This document shows, piece after piece, positions 1 to 6,776 of a stretch of 64,000 bases of DNA (the first letter of the stretch is position 1; the number at the start of each line of letters is the position of its first letter). The stretch is from NCBI RefSeq assembly GCF_022531965.1, contig NZ_CP092831.1:586001-650000 (forward strand), in the 5' to 3' direction. The notes under the pieces were generated by a model. That model saw nothing but the letters and a program-made list of their open reading frames with translations, had not been told where the DNA came from and ran no database searches. The translations under genes were made by a program, and so were the position numbers. Origin of the DNA: Paenibacillus peoriae. Lineage in GTDB: Bacteria > Bacillota > Bacilli > Paenibacillales > Paenibacillaceae.

Positions 1-1
1 A

Positions 2-796
2 TGGGACAAGGTTGACGAAATGGCGAGGAAAATGAGAGCCAAGGCAGAAATCCAATATTCAATGAAACATGAACAACGGAGTCGAGAGCGGGATGAGTCT
101 GTCAATAAGCTAAGTCGACCGTTGTTTGTATATATTTCCTATGCTGACCTGTTGTGCGCAAGTGCCTGTGAAGCCAAAGGCGATTATCAACAAGCTCTAC
201 AATATACATATGCCTACGCTGATTTAGGTTGGGTCAAAGAGACGACGGACGAGGCCACCCAACACTGGATTGGCTTGTTCCAAAACTGGGCAGAATGCAA
301 TATTTATGTTAATACACTCCTGTCCGGGGAGATAAGTGTACTTCCGGATTATGTAGAATACATTGCTGCCTCAAAGGTCGATAATGAAATGGTTACTAAA
401 CTGTTGAACTTAATACTTGCTGCTAATCGGTACCAGTTAGACGTGAATGATATACTTAAACGGTTTGAAATGATTATTGATTCTTTTGTGCAGCAGTCGT
501 CATCTGATATGTATACGAAACAAGTTATACCAGAACAGTATGCACGTTTGAGTTATGAGTTAGCGTATTATCATTTACATCGAGGTACATACGACGATGG
601 CTTCAAATACTTGATGTATTCAATGGTAAGTTATCATACACTAAATAATGAGAGTTATTATATAAACTGTATAGGGCTGTTTGAGCATTTCCGTACTCAT
701 GCGGTTCCTGAAACAATGCAAAAATTCTCAAAATTCATTGAAAAGGTGTGGTTAGATAATGTTAAAGAAAATGGTACTGCTAATCATTGCGGCTAG
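2..796 (+). CDS. AimR-like (Alo/RRNPP) peptide receptor, 5' end outside window
   Basis: The gene is open from the window edge in the frame beginning at base 2, so the N-terminal DNA-binding part lies outside. The remaining ~264 residues are helical, TPR-like and closely match the second half of the complete receptor at 8691-10112: both have a KAEIQY block, a PLFVYISYADLLCAS block, VLxDYVEYIAA and a C-terminal NGTANH. RRNPP receptors are cytoplasmic regulators that bind imported short peptides through their TPR domain; P. polymyxa is known to encode many such Alo systems. Its stop lies inside the propeptide gene that follows, a 38-nt overlap identical to that of the second pair. The target genes are not visible; the small secreted proteins downstream are candidates by position only. 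Confidence 0.85.
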   Translation, partial: WDKVDEMARKMRAKAEIQYSMKHEQRSRERDESVNKLSRPLFVYISYADLLCASACEAKGDYQQALQYTYAYADLGWVKETTDEATQHWIGLFQNWAECNIYVNTLLSGEISVLPDYVEYIAASKVDNEMVTKLLNLILAANRYQLDVNDILKRFEMIIDSFVQQSSSDMYTKQVIPEQYARLSYELAYYHLHRGTYDDGFKYLMYSMVSYHTLNNESYYINCIGLFEHFRTHAVPETMQKFSKFIEKVWLDNVKENGTANHCG

Positions 797-881
797 CTTT
801 TTGTTTATTGGTACTATACCTGTTCAGTCGAATAACCATAGCCAAATCGTACAATTGTTTGACCAAGTTGGCGGTGCTTAA
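759..881 (+). CDS. Alo-type signalling propeptide (40 aa)
   Basis: A short gene overlaps the 3' end of the receptor gene in another frame, with AAAAGGTGTGG upstream as ribosome binding site. The product begins MLKKMVLLIIAASFLFIG, a basic start plus hydrophobic stretch typical of a secretion signal, followed by a polar tail ending in LFDQVGGA. This is the layout of Phr/AimP/NprX-type propeptides: export, cleavage, re-import of a short C-terminal peptide and binding to the cognate receptor. The paralogue at 10075-10197 has an almost identical signal part but a different tail, keeping only the GGA end. That is the pattern expected if receptor and peptide specificities have diverged together. The exact mature peptide cannot be read from sequence. 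Confidence 0.8.
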   Translation: MLKKMVLLIIAASFLFIGTIPVQSNNHSQIVQLFDQVGGA

Positions 882-898
882 ACGTAAGTAAAGCAAAT

Positions 899-930
899 AC
901 CCGCTAACCTTAACTGGTCGGCGGGTTTAT
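899..930 (+). terminator. Terminator with conserved-loop stem
   Basis: The stem ACCCGC...GCGGGT encloses CTAACCTTAACTGGTCG and is followed by TTTAT. It closes the receptor-propeptide unit. The same inner loop recurs in five other terminators of the island with different outer stems. Confidence 0.7.
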
Positions 931-983
931 ACATTGAAGGGATTTCTACACAATCCACCGAATAGCTAAATGAGGTGATCAGC

Positions 984-1214
984 ATGAAACATACATATAG
1001 AGTGTTAAATTCAGATATAGAACTATTTGCAGCTGCATTAAATCAAGCAAGAGTGTACGTTGTTCAGTCGTTGAGAGAGGATATGGTGTCGGTTGTAGAC
1101 TATGGTGGCACTATAGAAAAGTTTTCGCCCGATACGATTAAGATTGCCGGAGCGTATTATATGCGGAATCAGTTTGAATTTAGAGTAGATCTTAAAGGAC
1201 CTACCAGATTGTAA
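984..1214 (+). CDS. Unknown 76-aa protein, founder of several remnants
   Basis: The ATG at 984 follows TGAGGTGATC, a good ribosome binding site, so it is preferred over the in-frame GTG at 975. The product begins MKHTYRVLNSDIELFAAALN and ends FEFRVDLKGPTRL. It has no signal peptide or membrane segment and I recognise no domain. The alternation of charged and aromatic residues suggests a small soluble alpha/beta protein. Pieces of the same gene lie at 1794-1858, 11293-11412, 14265-14340 and 15733-15835, so this is the only intact member of a locally multiplied family. The stop codon lies inside a weak hairpin (1197-1226). Confidence 0.65.
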   Translation: MKHTYRVLNSDIELFAAALNQARVYVVQSLREDMVSVVDYGGTIEKFSPDTIKIAGAYYMRNQFEFRVDLKGPTRL

Positions 1215-1226
1215 CGGTAGTCTTTA
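1197..1226 (+). terminator. Weak hairpin at gene end
   Basis: GACCTACC pairs with GGTAGTC around a 10-nt loop that contains the stop codon; TTT follows. It is a weak intrinsic terminator candidate for the 76-aa gene. Confidence 0.4.
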
Positions 1227-1260
1227 AGGTAGATCATATATCAAAAAATAGAAGGGGAAA

Positions 1261-1683
1261 ATGATGAAGAAAAGAATATTTCTGTTCTCGGTTTTGTCTT
1301 TAAGCATGGCGATTACGGTAGGGGCTACTTCAGCTTCAACAAGTAAGACTAGCGAAAACATAATAATTAATCAAAGATCGAGCGGAGGCGCAACTGTAGG
1401 AGAATCATTTGATGTCCCTAAGGGATGGGGGCATGTTAAACTTCGTATAAAGAATCATTCTAATCATCCAGTAAAAGTAAGTTTAACTCATAACGGTTCA
1501 AACAAACTATATATTGAAGCATTAGTAATTGCTCCTCATGATACAGTTATTTGGAAAAGTACTGATGAAGGTATCACCAACGGTTTGCGTTCTGGAAACT
1601 ACACACTTCAGTGGAGAGGTGGTGATTATAAAGTTAATGGGGAAACATGGGGAGTAGCCAGTTCACAGCCTGGGGACATCTAA
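1261..1683 (+). CDS. Small secreted protein of unknown function
   Basis: There are two adjacent ATG codons; the one at 1264 is better spaced from GAAGGGGA, so the real start may be one codon in. Residues 1-26 form a signal peptide (MMKKRIFLFSVLSLSMAITV, then a small-residue cleavage region). The mature ~110 residues are rich in beta-prone residues, with VKLRIKNHSNHPVKVSL and YTLQWRGGDYKVNG, which suggests a small extracellular beta-sandwich. No catalytic motif is visible. It sits between the 76-aa gene and nucB in the cluster behind the first Alo pair, which is consistent with being a secreted cargo gene. Function unknown. Confidence 0.65.
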   Translation: MMKKRIFLFSVLSLSMAITVGATSASTSKTSENIIINQRSSGGATVGESFDVPKGWGHVKLRIKNHSNHPVKVSLTHNGSNKLYIEALVIAPHDTVIWKSTDEGITNGLRSGNYTLQWRGGDYKVNGETWGVASSQPGDI

Positions 1684-1793
1684 CTTATTCTAACTATACA
1701 ATTTGTCCTACTAGCCATTGGGTGGGAGGAATTATGTGTTGTTCAAGCCAACAAGCGAATAAGTCCCCATAATTGGTTGGTGAACTTTTTTCG

Positions 1794-1858
1794 TGGTTCA
1801 GTTTGAATTTAGAGTAGATTTGAAAGGCTCTGCTGGGTAACATGGCGAGCTTTTTTTG
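1794..1858 (+). repeat. 3'-end remnant of the 76-aa gene with terminator
   Basis: The stretch around 1798-1840 repeats the 3' end of the gene at 984-1214 (CAGTTTGAATTTAGAGTAGA in both, then a diverged AAAGG tail and stop). The rest of the gene is missing. AAAGGCTC...GCGAGC followed by seven T residues (1823-1857) is a plausible terminator for the secreted-protein gene upstream. Confidence 0.7.
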
Positions 1859-1937
1859 TTTTGCGACAACGTATGCGATACTTCGACATGACGCTCCAAT
1901 TAGTATAGAGAAGATTTAAATACTACGGAGGTGTCAT

Positions 1938-2363
1938 ATGATAAAAGGAATCGTAAGAGGATTAATTGTATTTTTTCTGGCTGCTATTTTCTCGGTACAA
2001 GGCGTTTATGCTGAACCAACAGCAATCAGTCAACAGGCAGCTGGGTATACGTTGGAGTTCCCAAGTTCACGTTACCCTGAAACTGGGGCGCACATTAGAG
2101 ATGCAATAGCAGCTGGACATTCTGCTGTATGTACCATTGATCGGGATGGGGCAGAGGAGAATAGAAAGGAATCTTTAAAGGGTTATCCGACTAAAAAAGG
2201 ATATGACCGAGATGAATGGCCAATGGCAATGTGTGCTGAAGGGGGCGCAGGTGCTGATATTCGATACATAACCCCTAGTGATAACCGGGGAGCAGGATCA
2301 TGGGTAAGCCATCAGTTAGATAAATATTCTGATGGCACAAAGGTAAGATTCATAGTGAAATAA
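1938..2363 (+). CDS. nucB: NucA/NucB-type extracellular DNase
   Basis: The 141-residue product has a signal peptide (about residues 1-25, VYA cleavage region) and the NucB core: [27 protein letters not shown], then [21 protein letters not shown]. subtilis NucB is the sporulation-associated secreted nuclease that nicks extracellular DNA; length and the DRDEWP and SDNRGAGSW motifs match that family. The start at 1938 follows ACGGAGGTGTCAT. Export implies action outside the cell, for example on biofilm DNA or DNA of competitors. A decayed copy of its upstream region and first ~20 codons lies at 16824-16965, where the ATG has been lost. Confidence 0.9.
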   Translation: MIKGIVRGLIVFFLAAIFSVQGVYAEPTAISQQAAGYTLEFPSSRYPETGAHIRDAIAAGHSAVCTIDRDGAEENRKESLKGYPTKKGYDRDEWPMAMCAEGGAGADIRYITPSDNRGAGSWVSHQLDKYSDGTKVRFIVK

Positions 2364-2367
2364 AGAC

Positions 2368-2407
2368 AAGGACTCAACTAGTGTAGAAGCTGGTATGAGT
2401 CCTTTTT
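2368..2407 (+). terminator. Terminator after nucB
   Basis: AAGGACTCA pairs with TGAGTCC(TT) around a 19-nt loop, followed by TTTTT directly after the nucB stop. Confidence 0.8.
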
Positions 2408-2536
2408 AATGTCCAATAAAAAATAAAAATGCAAATATTTAGATTATATTTATAGATCAGCAAGTTTATGTTTAGACATGTTATGAGGAATATATTACCT
2501 TAGTAACTGTTCATTAGATTACTAGGAGGAATATTT

Positions 2537-3580
2537 GTGAAAGTCGGTTTTACTAAGAAATTTGGTGTTTTGTTTGGGATTCTTATGTTTGTAATGGTCA
2601 CCTTTTTAGGCTCAAATTCGTATGCAGCTTCAGTAGGACAGAGGCTTTCTGAACCAGAAGAAGGATGGGAACGTTATGATGATGGGAATAAAAGTATTAC
2701 GTACCTTGGATCGTGGGTACATGATTATTCTGGGGATGAATACAACAGCACTTCAAAATGGACGAGCCAATCAGGAGCACAGATTAAGTTCTCATTCTAT
2801 GGAACAAAACTGAGACTGATTGGTACAAGATATCCAGATAGACCCAATAATGTGCAGATTACAATAGATAATATTAATGAAGTTTTTTCTCAAAATGGAC
2901 CGTTTTCAAGACAAAATCTAACATTTGAAAAAACAGGACTATCAGAAGGAAGACATAATGTAACAATTACTGTTCCACAGTTTTCCGGTGTCTATGATTT
3001 GGATGCAATCGATATTGATAAAAATGGAAAACTGTTGGATGTTAATACTGCCACTAATCTCAAAGCAACAGCTGGAGACAGTCAGGTTACTTTAAAATGG
3101 GATCAAATTGAGAATGCAGAAAGCTACACAGTAAAATACGGAACAGAATCAGGTAAATACACTGAAACTGCTACAGCAACAAAAGACGTTTATGGAAACT
3201 TCACTATTCCAGGTCTGACCAACGGAACGAAATACTACTTTGTTGTAAGTGCTAAAGTAAATGGTGTGGATTCAGAATATTCCAATGAAGCATCTGCGAC
3301 TCCACAAGGGGGAGGCGGTCAAACTGACCCTGAGCAGCCAACGGGCAATCGTGCTATTCTGGTGGTTACCATGACAACCGGTTTAGAGAAGGAATTTGAT
3401 TTGAGTATGAAAGAGGTCAATGACTTTATCTCCTGGTACGAAGGCAAACAGGCTGGTTCTGGATCGGCTTCATATGCAATCAATAAACACGATAACAATA
3501 AAGGTCCATTCAGCAGCCGTAAGGACTACATGCTTTATGATCGTATCCTCACGTTTGAAGTAAGTGAATACTCTAAATAA
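2537..3580 (+). CDS. Secreted modular protein: binding-like domain, FN3, shared C-terminal module
   Basis: The GTG at 2537 follows AGGAGGAATATTT. Residues ~1-30 are a signal peptide ending SNSYAA. Residues ~31-165 form a beta-rich domain (SEPEEGWERYDDG, TKLRLIGTRY, LDAIDIDKNG) resembling galactose-binding-like or discoidin folds. Residues ~170-256 are a fibronectin type III domain (VTLKWDQIENAESYTVKYG, LTNGTKYYFVVSA). A Gly/Pro linker leads to an ~80-residue C-terminal module (RAILVVTM, KEFDLSMKEVNDFISWYEG, FEVSEYSK). That module is shared with the minus-strand genes at 14341 and 15875, and the N-terminal domain is shared with the latter. The layout suggests an exported binding protein; ligand and module function are unknown. 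Confidence 0.8.
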   Translation: MKVGFTKKFGVLFGILMFVMVTFLGSNSYAASVGQRLSEPEEGWERYDDGNKSITYLGSWVHDYSGDEYNSTSKWTSQSGAQIKFSFYGTKLRLIGTRYPDRPNNVQITIDNINEVFSQNGPFSRQNLTFEKTGLSEGRHNVTITVPQFSGVYDLDAIDIDKNGKLLDVNTATNLKATAGDSQVTLKWDQIENAESYTVKYGTESGKYTETATATKDVYGNFTIPGLTNGTKYYFVVSAKVNGVDSEYSNEASATPQGGGGQTDPEQPTGNRAILVVTMTTGLEKEFDLSMKEVNDFISWYEGKQAGSGSASYAINKHDNNKGPFSSRKDYMLYDRILTFEVSEYSK

Positions 3581-3584
3581 ATAT

Positions 3585-3623
3585 AAAAGCTCTGCTAACC
3601 TTAATGGGTCGGCAGAGCTTTTT
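3585..3623 (+). terminator. Terminator with conserved-loop stem
   Basis: AAAAGCTCTGC pairs with GCAGAGCTTTT around the recurring TAACCTTAATGGGTCG inner part, ending in a T run just after the modular protein gene. Confidence 0.85.
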
Positions 3624-3781
3624 AGTTGAGAGTTTTGATAACTACAATAAAAGAAACAACGGTAGGCTAGGACGAGAAAATATGCCCTAGACTGTCGCTG
3701 CTTCATCTGTTTCATTGAACTAACGTTTCCCGTTAGCGTAATGGGTTCATTGTCATTAGCCTCAACCGCTTACCTGTTTGC

Positions 3782-3957
3782 TCAGACTCCTGGCAACAGC
3801 TGGGGCATGATGCTTTTGCCATAATCCAAGACGTACTTATTAATCTCTGAGACAAGTTTTGTGTCCTTAGTTTTGTAGTGCACCTTGTTAATTACGAAGT
3901 AACCTGTACTAGAATATTGCTCATCACTCGAAAACATCAACGTAAAACGATAAAACA
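3782..3957 (-). pseudogene. C-terminal fragment of an unrecognised gene
   Basis: On the minus strand about 58 codons read through as coding-like sequence without start or ribosome site, ending LDYGKSIMPQLLPGV and stop. The fragment contains SSTGYFVINKVHYKT and KLVSEINKYV. Its 5' end runs into the terminator hairpin at 3957-3982, so the gene front is gone. I do not recognise the family. The rest of 3624-4012 shows only a CCCGTTAGCGTAATGGG stretch resembling the element at 5960 and 8179. Confidence 0.4.
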
Positions 3958-3982
3958 AAAAAGCCGCTAAAATAGCGACTTC
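3957..3982 (-). terminator. Terminator of the HxlR gene
   Basis: On the minus strand AAGTCGCTA-TTT-TAGCGGCTT is followed by a T run, shortly after the stop of the HxlR-type gene at 4013. Confidence 0.7.
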
Positions 3983-4012
3983 AAATGGGACTATGCTCTT
4001 GTCCCCCGACAG

Positions 4013-4360
4013 TTAATCCAGATACAAAATCTCAATCTCGCCCGGAGCGAAGGATTGCTCTGCGTAATTCCCCCCCCAATCACAAAGCGATCTCAAAATG
4101 GGTTCAAGTGATTGACCCAGTTCCGTCGTTGAATATTCCACCTTAGGCGGTACCTGATTGTACATCTTTCTGCGAATTAATCCGTCTGTTTCCAGTTCCC
4201 GAAGGGTTTGAATCAGCATCTTTTGCGATATATTATGAACGAGTCGCTTAAGCTCTCCCGTCCGTTTAGGTCCTTTTATTAAATAGTACAGAACAAGCCC
4301 CTTCCACTTTCCTCCGATAACCTCTAGTGTAACTTCCAGTTCACAGAAAAATGTTTTCAT
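4013..4360 (-). CDS. HxlR-family transcriptional regulator
   Basis: This 115-residue winged-helix protein has the HxlR signature: CELEVTLEVIGGKWKGLVLY at the N-terminus, GELKRLVHNISQKMLIQTLR as recognition region, and the LxxDGLIRR wing with VEYSTTELG. HxlR proteins regulate neighbouring genes and often sense electrophiles or redox state. A Cys at residue 6 is at the usual sensing position of the family. It lies 160 bp downstream of an SDR dehydrogenase on the same strand; regulator and dehydrogenase are a common pairing. The start lies 5' of TTTCTGTGAAC and follows a GGGAGATGATG stretch. Confidence 0.88.
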   Translation of the reverse strand: MKTFFCELEVTLEVIGGKWKGLVLYYLIKGPKRTGELKRLVHNISQKMLIQTLRELETDGLIRRKMYNQVPPKVEYSTTELGQSLEPILRSLCDWGGNYAEQSFAPGEIEILYLD

Positions 4361-4520
4361 ATCAATGCATCATCTCCCGATCTAAGAATATCCCCTTCAT
4401 GTATCGCTTGATCCTTCAAGGATCACTGAAGGAAAAATTGAACGTTACATGGAGGGGATAATACAATCGCATTTAAGTTGATTTAAAAATCTTTGTCGTT
4501 TGAAAATCATTATGTCCTGG

Positions 4521-5267
4521 TTAAACTTGAGCTACTCCGCCATCTACGAATAATTCAACGCCGTTCATATAGCTGCTTTCATTAGAGGCTAGGAACATGA
4601 CAGCATTGGAGATCTCTTCAACCTGCCCCACTCTGCCGAGCGGAATATCATTTTTTGCCTGTTCCAGTAAATGATCTAGTTTAGAGCCAAATAACTCATC
4701 GTACGCCGGCGTTACGATTGTTCCCGGACTAAGGATGTTTATACGAATTTCGGTCCCTCTCATATCAAGAATCCAGCTGCGGACGAGCTGTCTGATCGCT
4801 GCCTTGGATGCACCATAGATACTAAACGCTGGCATCCCCGTCGAGCCAGCAGTGGATCCCGTTAGAATAATCGAACCTCTTTTATTTGGAAACAAAGCTA
4901 ATGCCTTTTGTACTGTAAAGATGGTTCCTTTCACGTTGACATCGAAAGTCTTGTAGTAGTGTGCTTCTGTAATTTCTCCTAATGGAAGAAATGACCCTAG
5001 TCCGGCATTTGCAAAGAGAATGTCCAAGTGTCCCTTTTCTCGCTTAACTGTTTCGAATAATATATCTAGATCTTCCGATTTAGATATGTCACCTCGGACA
5101 CCTGTAACATTCTTTCCGATCTGCTTTACTGCTTCATCCAGTTCACGTTGTCTGCGTCCCGTGATAAAAACGTAAGCCCCTTCTTTTACGAACTGTTGTG
5201 CCGACGCGAGACCGATGCCGCTTGTACCTCCGGTTACAACTGCTACCTTCCCGTCAAATTTCCCCAT
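4521..5267 (-). CDS. SDR-family oxidoreductase
   Basis: The 248-residue protein is a classical short-chain dehydrogenase. It has the N-terminal nucleotide-binding TGGTSGIG (about residues 12-19), NAG near residue 88, the catalytic Ser in [15 protein letters not shown] with the catalytic Tyr and Lys, and a C-terminal GVELFVDGG. Such enzymes reduce carbonyls or oxidise alcohols with NAD(P); the TGRR segment after the second strand suggests NADP preference. The substrate cannot be told. GGAGTGTAATAG precedes the ATG. The HxlR-type gene follows on the same strand. Confidence 0.9.
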   Translation of the reverse strand: MGKFDGKVAVVTGGTSGIGLASAQQFVKEGAYVFITGRRQRELDEAVKQIGKNVTGVRGDISKSEDLDILFETVKREKGHLDILFANAGLGSFLPLGEITEAHYYKTFDVNVKGTIFTVQKALALFPNKRGSIILTGSTAGSTGMPAFSIYGASKAAIRQLVRSWILDMRGTEIRINILSPGTIVTPAYDELFGSKLDHLLEQAKNDIPLGRVGQVEEISNAVMFLASNESSYMNGVELFVDGGVAQV

Positions 5268-5442
5268 TCTATTACACTCCTTTTATAATGATTTATATGG
5301 TATAGGATGCTCTGTCTGCTTCATGAACCTCCTATGAACGATAGTATGGGGGAAAAGTTACAAGAAAAACAGTACCCACTTTTTTGTGATATAGTCACCA
5401 AAAAGTGATAATTGAGGCGGCACAAGCGCTTGTTTTTACAGC

Positions 5443-5925
5443 CTAACAGATGGAAGTGAGCTCCATTAAGTTTGAGATTGTATATGTGCTTTTAATTTCT
5501 GCCGGACTTATTTGTCCGGTTCTGTTGACCCAACAGGTGTCAATGCCCGACTGAAGACCACCTTTGATATCCGTATTCAATGAATCTCCAATGACAAGCG
5601 CATCCTTCCTATTAAATTCTGAAATATGACTTATGGCGTAATTGAGAAATTCCTCCTTCGGTTTTTGATAACCAATGCTTTGCGAATCAAAGATATCCTC
5701 GAAAAACTTATATAGCCCAGACTGCTTCAAGCGTTTGATTTGCGTGTGAGTGATACCATTCGTGATTACGAACATTCGATGGGTCTTTGGTAAGCGATGA
5801 CAGACATCCATTGCGCCTTCCATAAGCAATTGGTTTCCATCTCCCAACAATTCTCTATACAAACCTCCCCATTCCAAGCCGACCACGATTTCCCCCATTC
5901 TCAACATTGTAAAAGAGGGCTCCAA
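5443..5925 (-). pseudogene. HAD-family hydrolase (YjjG/YfnB-like), N-terminus lost
   Basis: The 160 codons match the C-terminal two thirds of YfnB/YjjG-type HAD phosphatases: MEGAMDVCHRLP, MFVITNGITHTQIKRLKQSG, FEDIFDSQSIGYQKPKEEF and LVIGDSLNTDIKGG. These supply motif II (TNG), the motif III Lys and the motif IV GDS. The family is ~230 residues and its nucleophile DxDxT lies in the first ~15; that segment is absent, a stop codon precedes the TTG at 5925, and no ribosome site is seen. It cannot be a working phosphatase and is best read as a 5'-truncated gene in the island. Confidence 0.75.
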
Positions 5926-5959
5926 TTAATTACTCACCACATGATACCATGTATTTGAA

Positions 5960-6048
5960 CTATCCTGCCCGTTAGCTTAACGTCGCGGTTCAGCCTACAG
6001 TTTTCAGCAGGCGACCGTAGGATGCTGCTATGAAGGATCTGGAGATGA
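5960..6048. repeat. Degenerate island repeat, copy A
   Basis: This copy begins TATCCTGCCCGTTAGCTTAA, with CGTTA-GCT-TAACG as a short palindrome, and ends GCTATGAAGGATCTGGAGA. It is about 75-80% identical by eye to 8179-8270. Weaker matches to the palindromic core lie near 3723 and 19298. Both full copies precede a tRNA-Thr 3' fragment by 130-260 bp. Confidence 0.6.
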
Positions 6049-6096
6049 GACGGAGGGACTTGAGACCATTAAGGCATCTGCCTTGTACTTGTTGCC

Positions 6097-6210
6097 TCAA
6101 TTATTTTCTTCTACCAAATCTTCTACCGAAATACGGATATCTGTAATACCTGACAGAACCTTATTTATTGTTGGATAGGCTATAGGAGCCTTGTAAAACC
6201 CATCAAAACT
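6097..6210 (-). pseudogene. Short coding tail repeated near the tRNA fragments
   Basis: The minus strand reads 37 codons from after a stop to TGA, including YPTINKVLSGITDIRISVED, with no start or ribosome site. The sequence is repeated at about 17170-17270, where codon-level similarity persists (YPTINKFPSGITDI) but the frame and end differ. It probably derives from a gene at the inner edge of an integrated element. The family is not recognised. Confidence 0.35.
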
Positions 6211-6218
6211 CTATTCCA

Positions 6219-6265
6219 ACGCACTCGTAATGCGTAGGCCGGGGGTTCAATTCCCTTCACCAGCA
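6219..6265 (+). other. tRNA-Thr(CGT) 3' fragment, candidate att site
   Basis: The sequence folds as the 3' half of a tRNA: anticodon stem ACGCA/TGCGT around loop CTCGTAA (anticodon CGT, Thr), variable AGGCC, T arm GGGGG-TTCAATT-CCCTT, then acceptor strand CACCAGC plus A. No matching GCTGGTG acceptor 5' strand or D arm lies upstream, so it is not a functional tRNA. Such 3' halves are produced when tyrosine-recombinase elements integrate into tRNA genes. A recombinase remnant lies 96 bp downstream. Confidence 0.8.
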
Positions 6266-6284
6266 TAGCTATCAACTCAAGCAC

Positions 6285-6323
6285 AGCGCGGCTTCCAAGC
6301 TTTTTGGAGGACGCGCTTTTTTT
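6285..6323 (+). terminator. tRNA-type terminator carried with the att fragment
   Basis: AGCGCGGCTTCCA pairs with TGGAGGACGCGCT around AGCTTTT, followed by a T run. The same hairpin follows the tRNA fragment at 8398, so the tRNA terminator was probably duplicated together with the tRNA end. Confidence 0.75.
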
Positions 6324-6360
6324 GTTGGAGTGAGCATTTTTCTACCATTTTTCTAACCCT

Positions 6361-6546
6361 TTAATCTAGTAAAGTGGGTTTTTCAGTGCTAATACTCTCA
6401 CCTGTAATTGAATCGCCAATGTTTTTTAACACCGCCTCTTGGAGATTCGGAAGAACATGTGAATAGGTATCCAGAGTTACATTGATAGACGAATGTCCAA
6501 GTTGCTCTTGAACGTTCTTCGGATGAATACCAGCTTTGAGAAGTAA
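6361..6546 (-). pseudogene. Tyrosine recombinase (phage-type integrase), C-terminal fragment
   Basis: On the minus strand the reading frame gives LLLKAGIHPKNVQEQLGHSS, then INVTLDTYSHVLPNLQEAV, ending at TAA (6361-6363). This is the C-terminus of phage-type integrases with the conserved LGHSS histidine and the DTYSH tyrosine nucleophile. The catalytic Arg/Lys half is missing; the match stops at about 6546, where sequence homologous to the receptor gene begins on the other strand. Integrases of this type act on tRNA att sites, and one such fragment lies next to it. Confidence 0.8.
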
Positions 6547-6548
6547 GG

Positions 6549-6690
6549 TTGGTTATTTTTACACTTTCAGGATTATGCGGTTCCAGAAATTAAAGCAGCA
6601 TTTTTAAATCTTATTGTTAATGTGCCGGATAAGCTTTTAACCACCATCATAGCATTCACCCTCAAGTTACCATTGGAGGATTTTAAAGCA
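6549..6690 (+). pseudogene. Decayed third Alo receptor/propeptide end
   Basis: Bases 6549-6620 match the receptor gene around 9990-10050 (GATTATGCG, AAAGCAGCATTTTTAAAT). After a deletion of roughly 75 bp the match resumes in the propeptide gene (GTGCCGGAT onwards). Allowing one frameshift, the propeptide tail reads LNHHHSIHPQVTIGGF before TAA, against LNHHNSIQPYVTIGGA in the intact copy. The start codon and signal sequence are gone. It shows a third system once stood here with its own peptide variant. Confidence 0.75.
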
Positions 6691-6724
6691 CAAGCTCTGC
6701 TAACCTTATGGTTGGCAGAGCTTG
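6691..6724 (+). terminator. Terminator with conserved-loop stem
   Basis: CAAGCTCTGC pairs with GCAGAGCTTG around TAACCTTATGGTTG. It follows the decayed propeptide just as the related terminators follow the two intact ones. Confidence 0.65.
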
Positions 6725-6776
6725 TTCGTTATCGGAACTCCGTATTTGTTTTCGCAGCCCCTATCGTTAGATACGC

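Noticed and set aside
1734..1772. 12-codon ORF (MCCSSQQANKSP) with a GGGAGGAATT ribosome site
   Set aside because: Very short, lies among gene remnants and shows no signal or repeat elsewhere; the good ribosome site is probably left from a lost gene.
6219..6265. Annotation as a functional tRNA-Thr gene
   Set aside because: The 5' acceptor strand and D arm are absent upstream, so only a 3' fragment exists.
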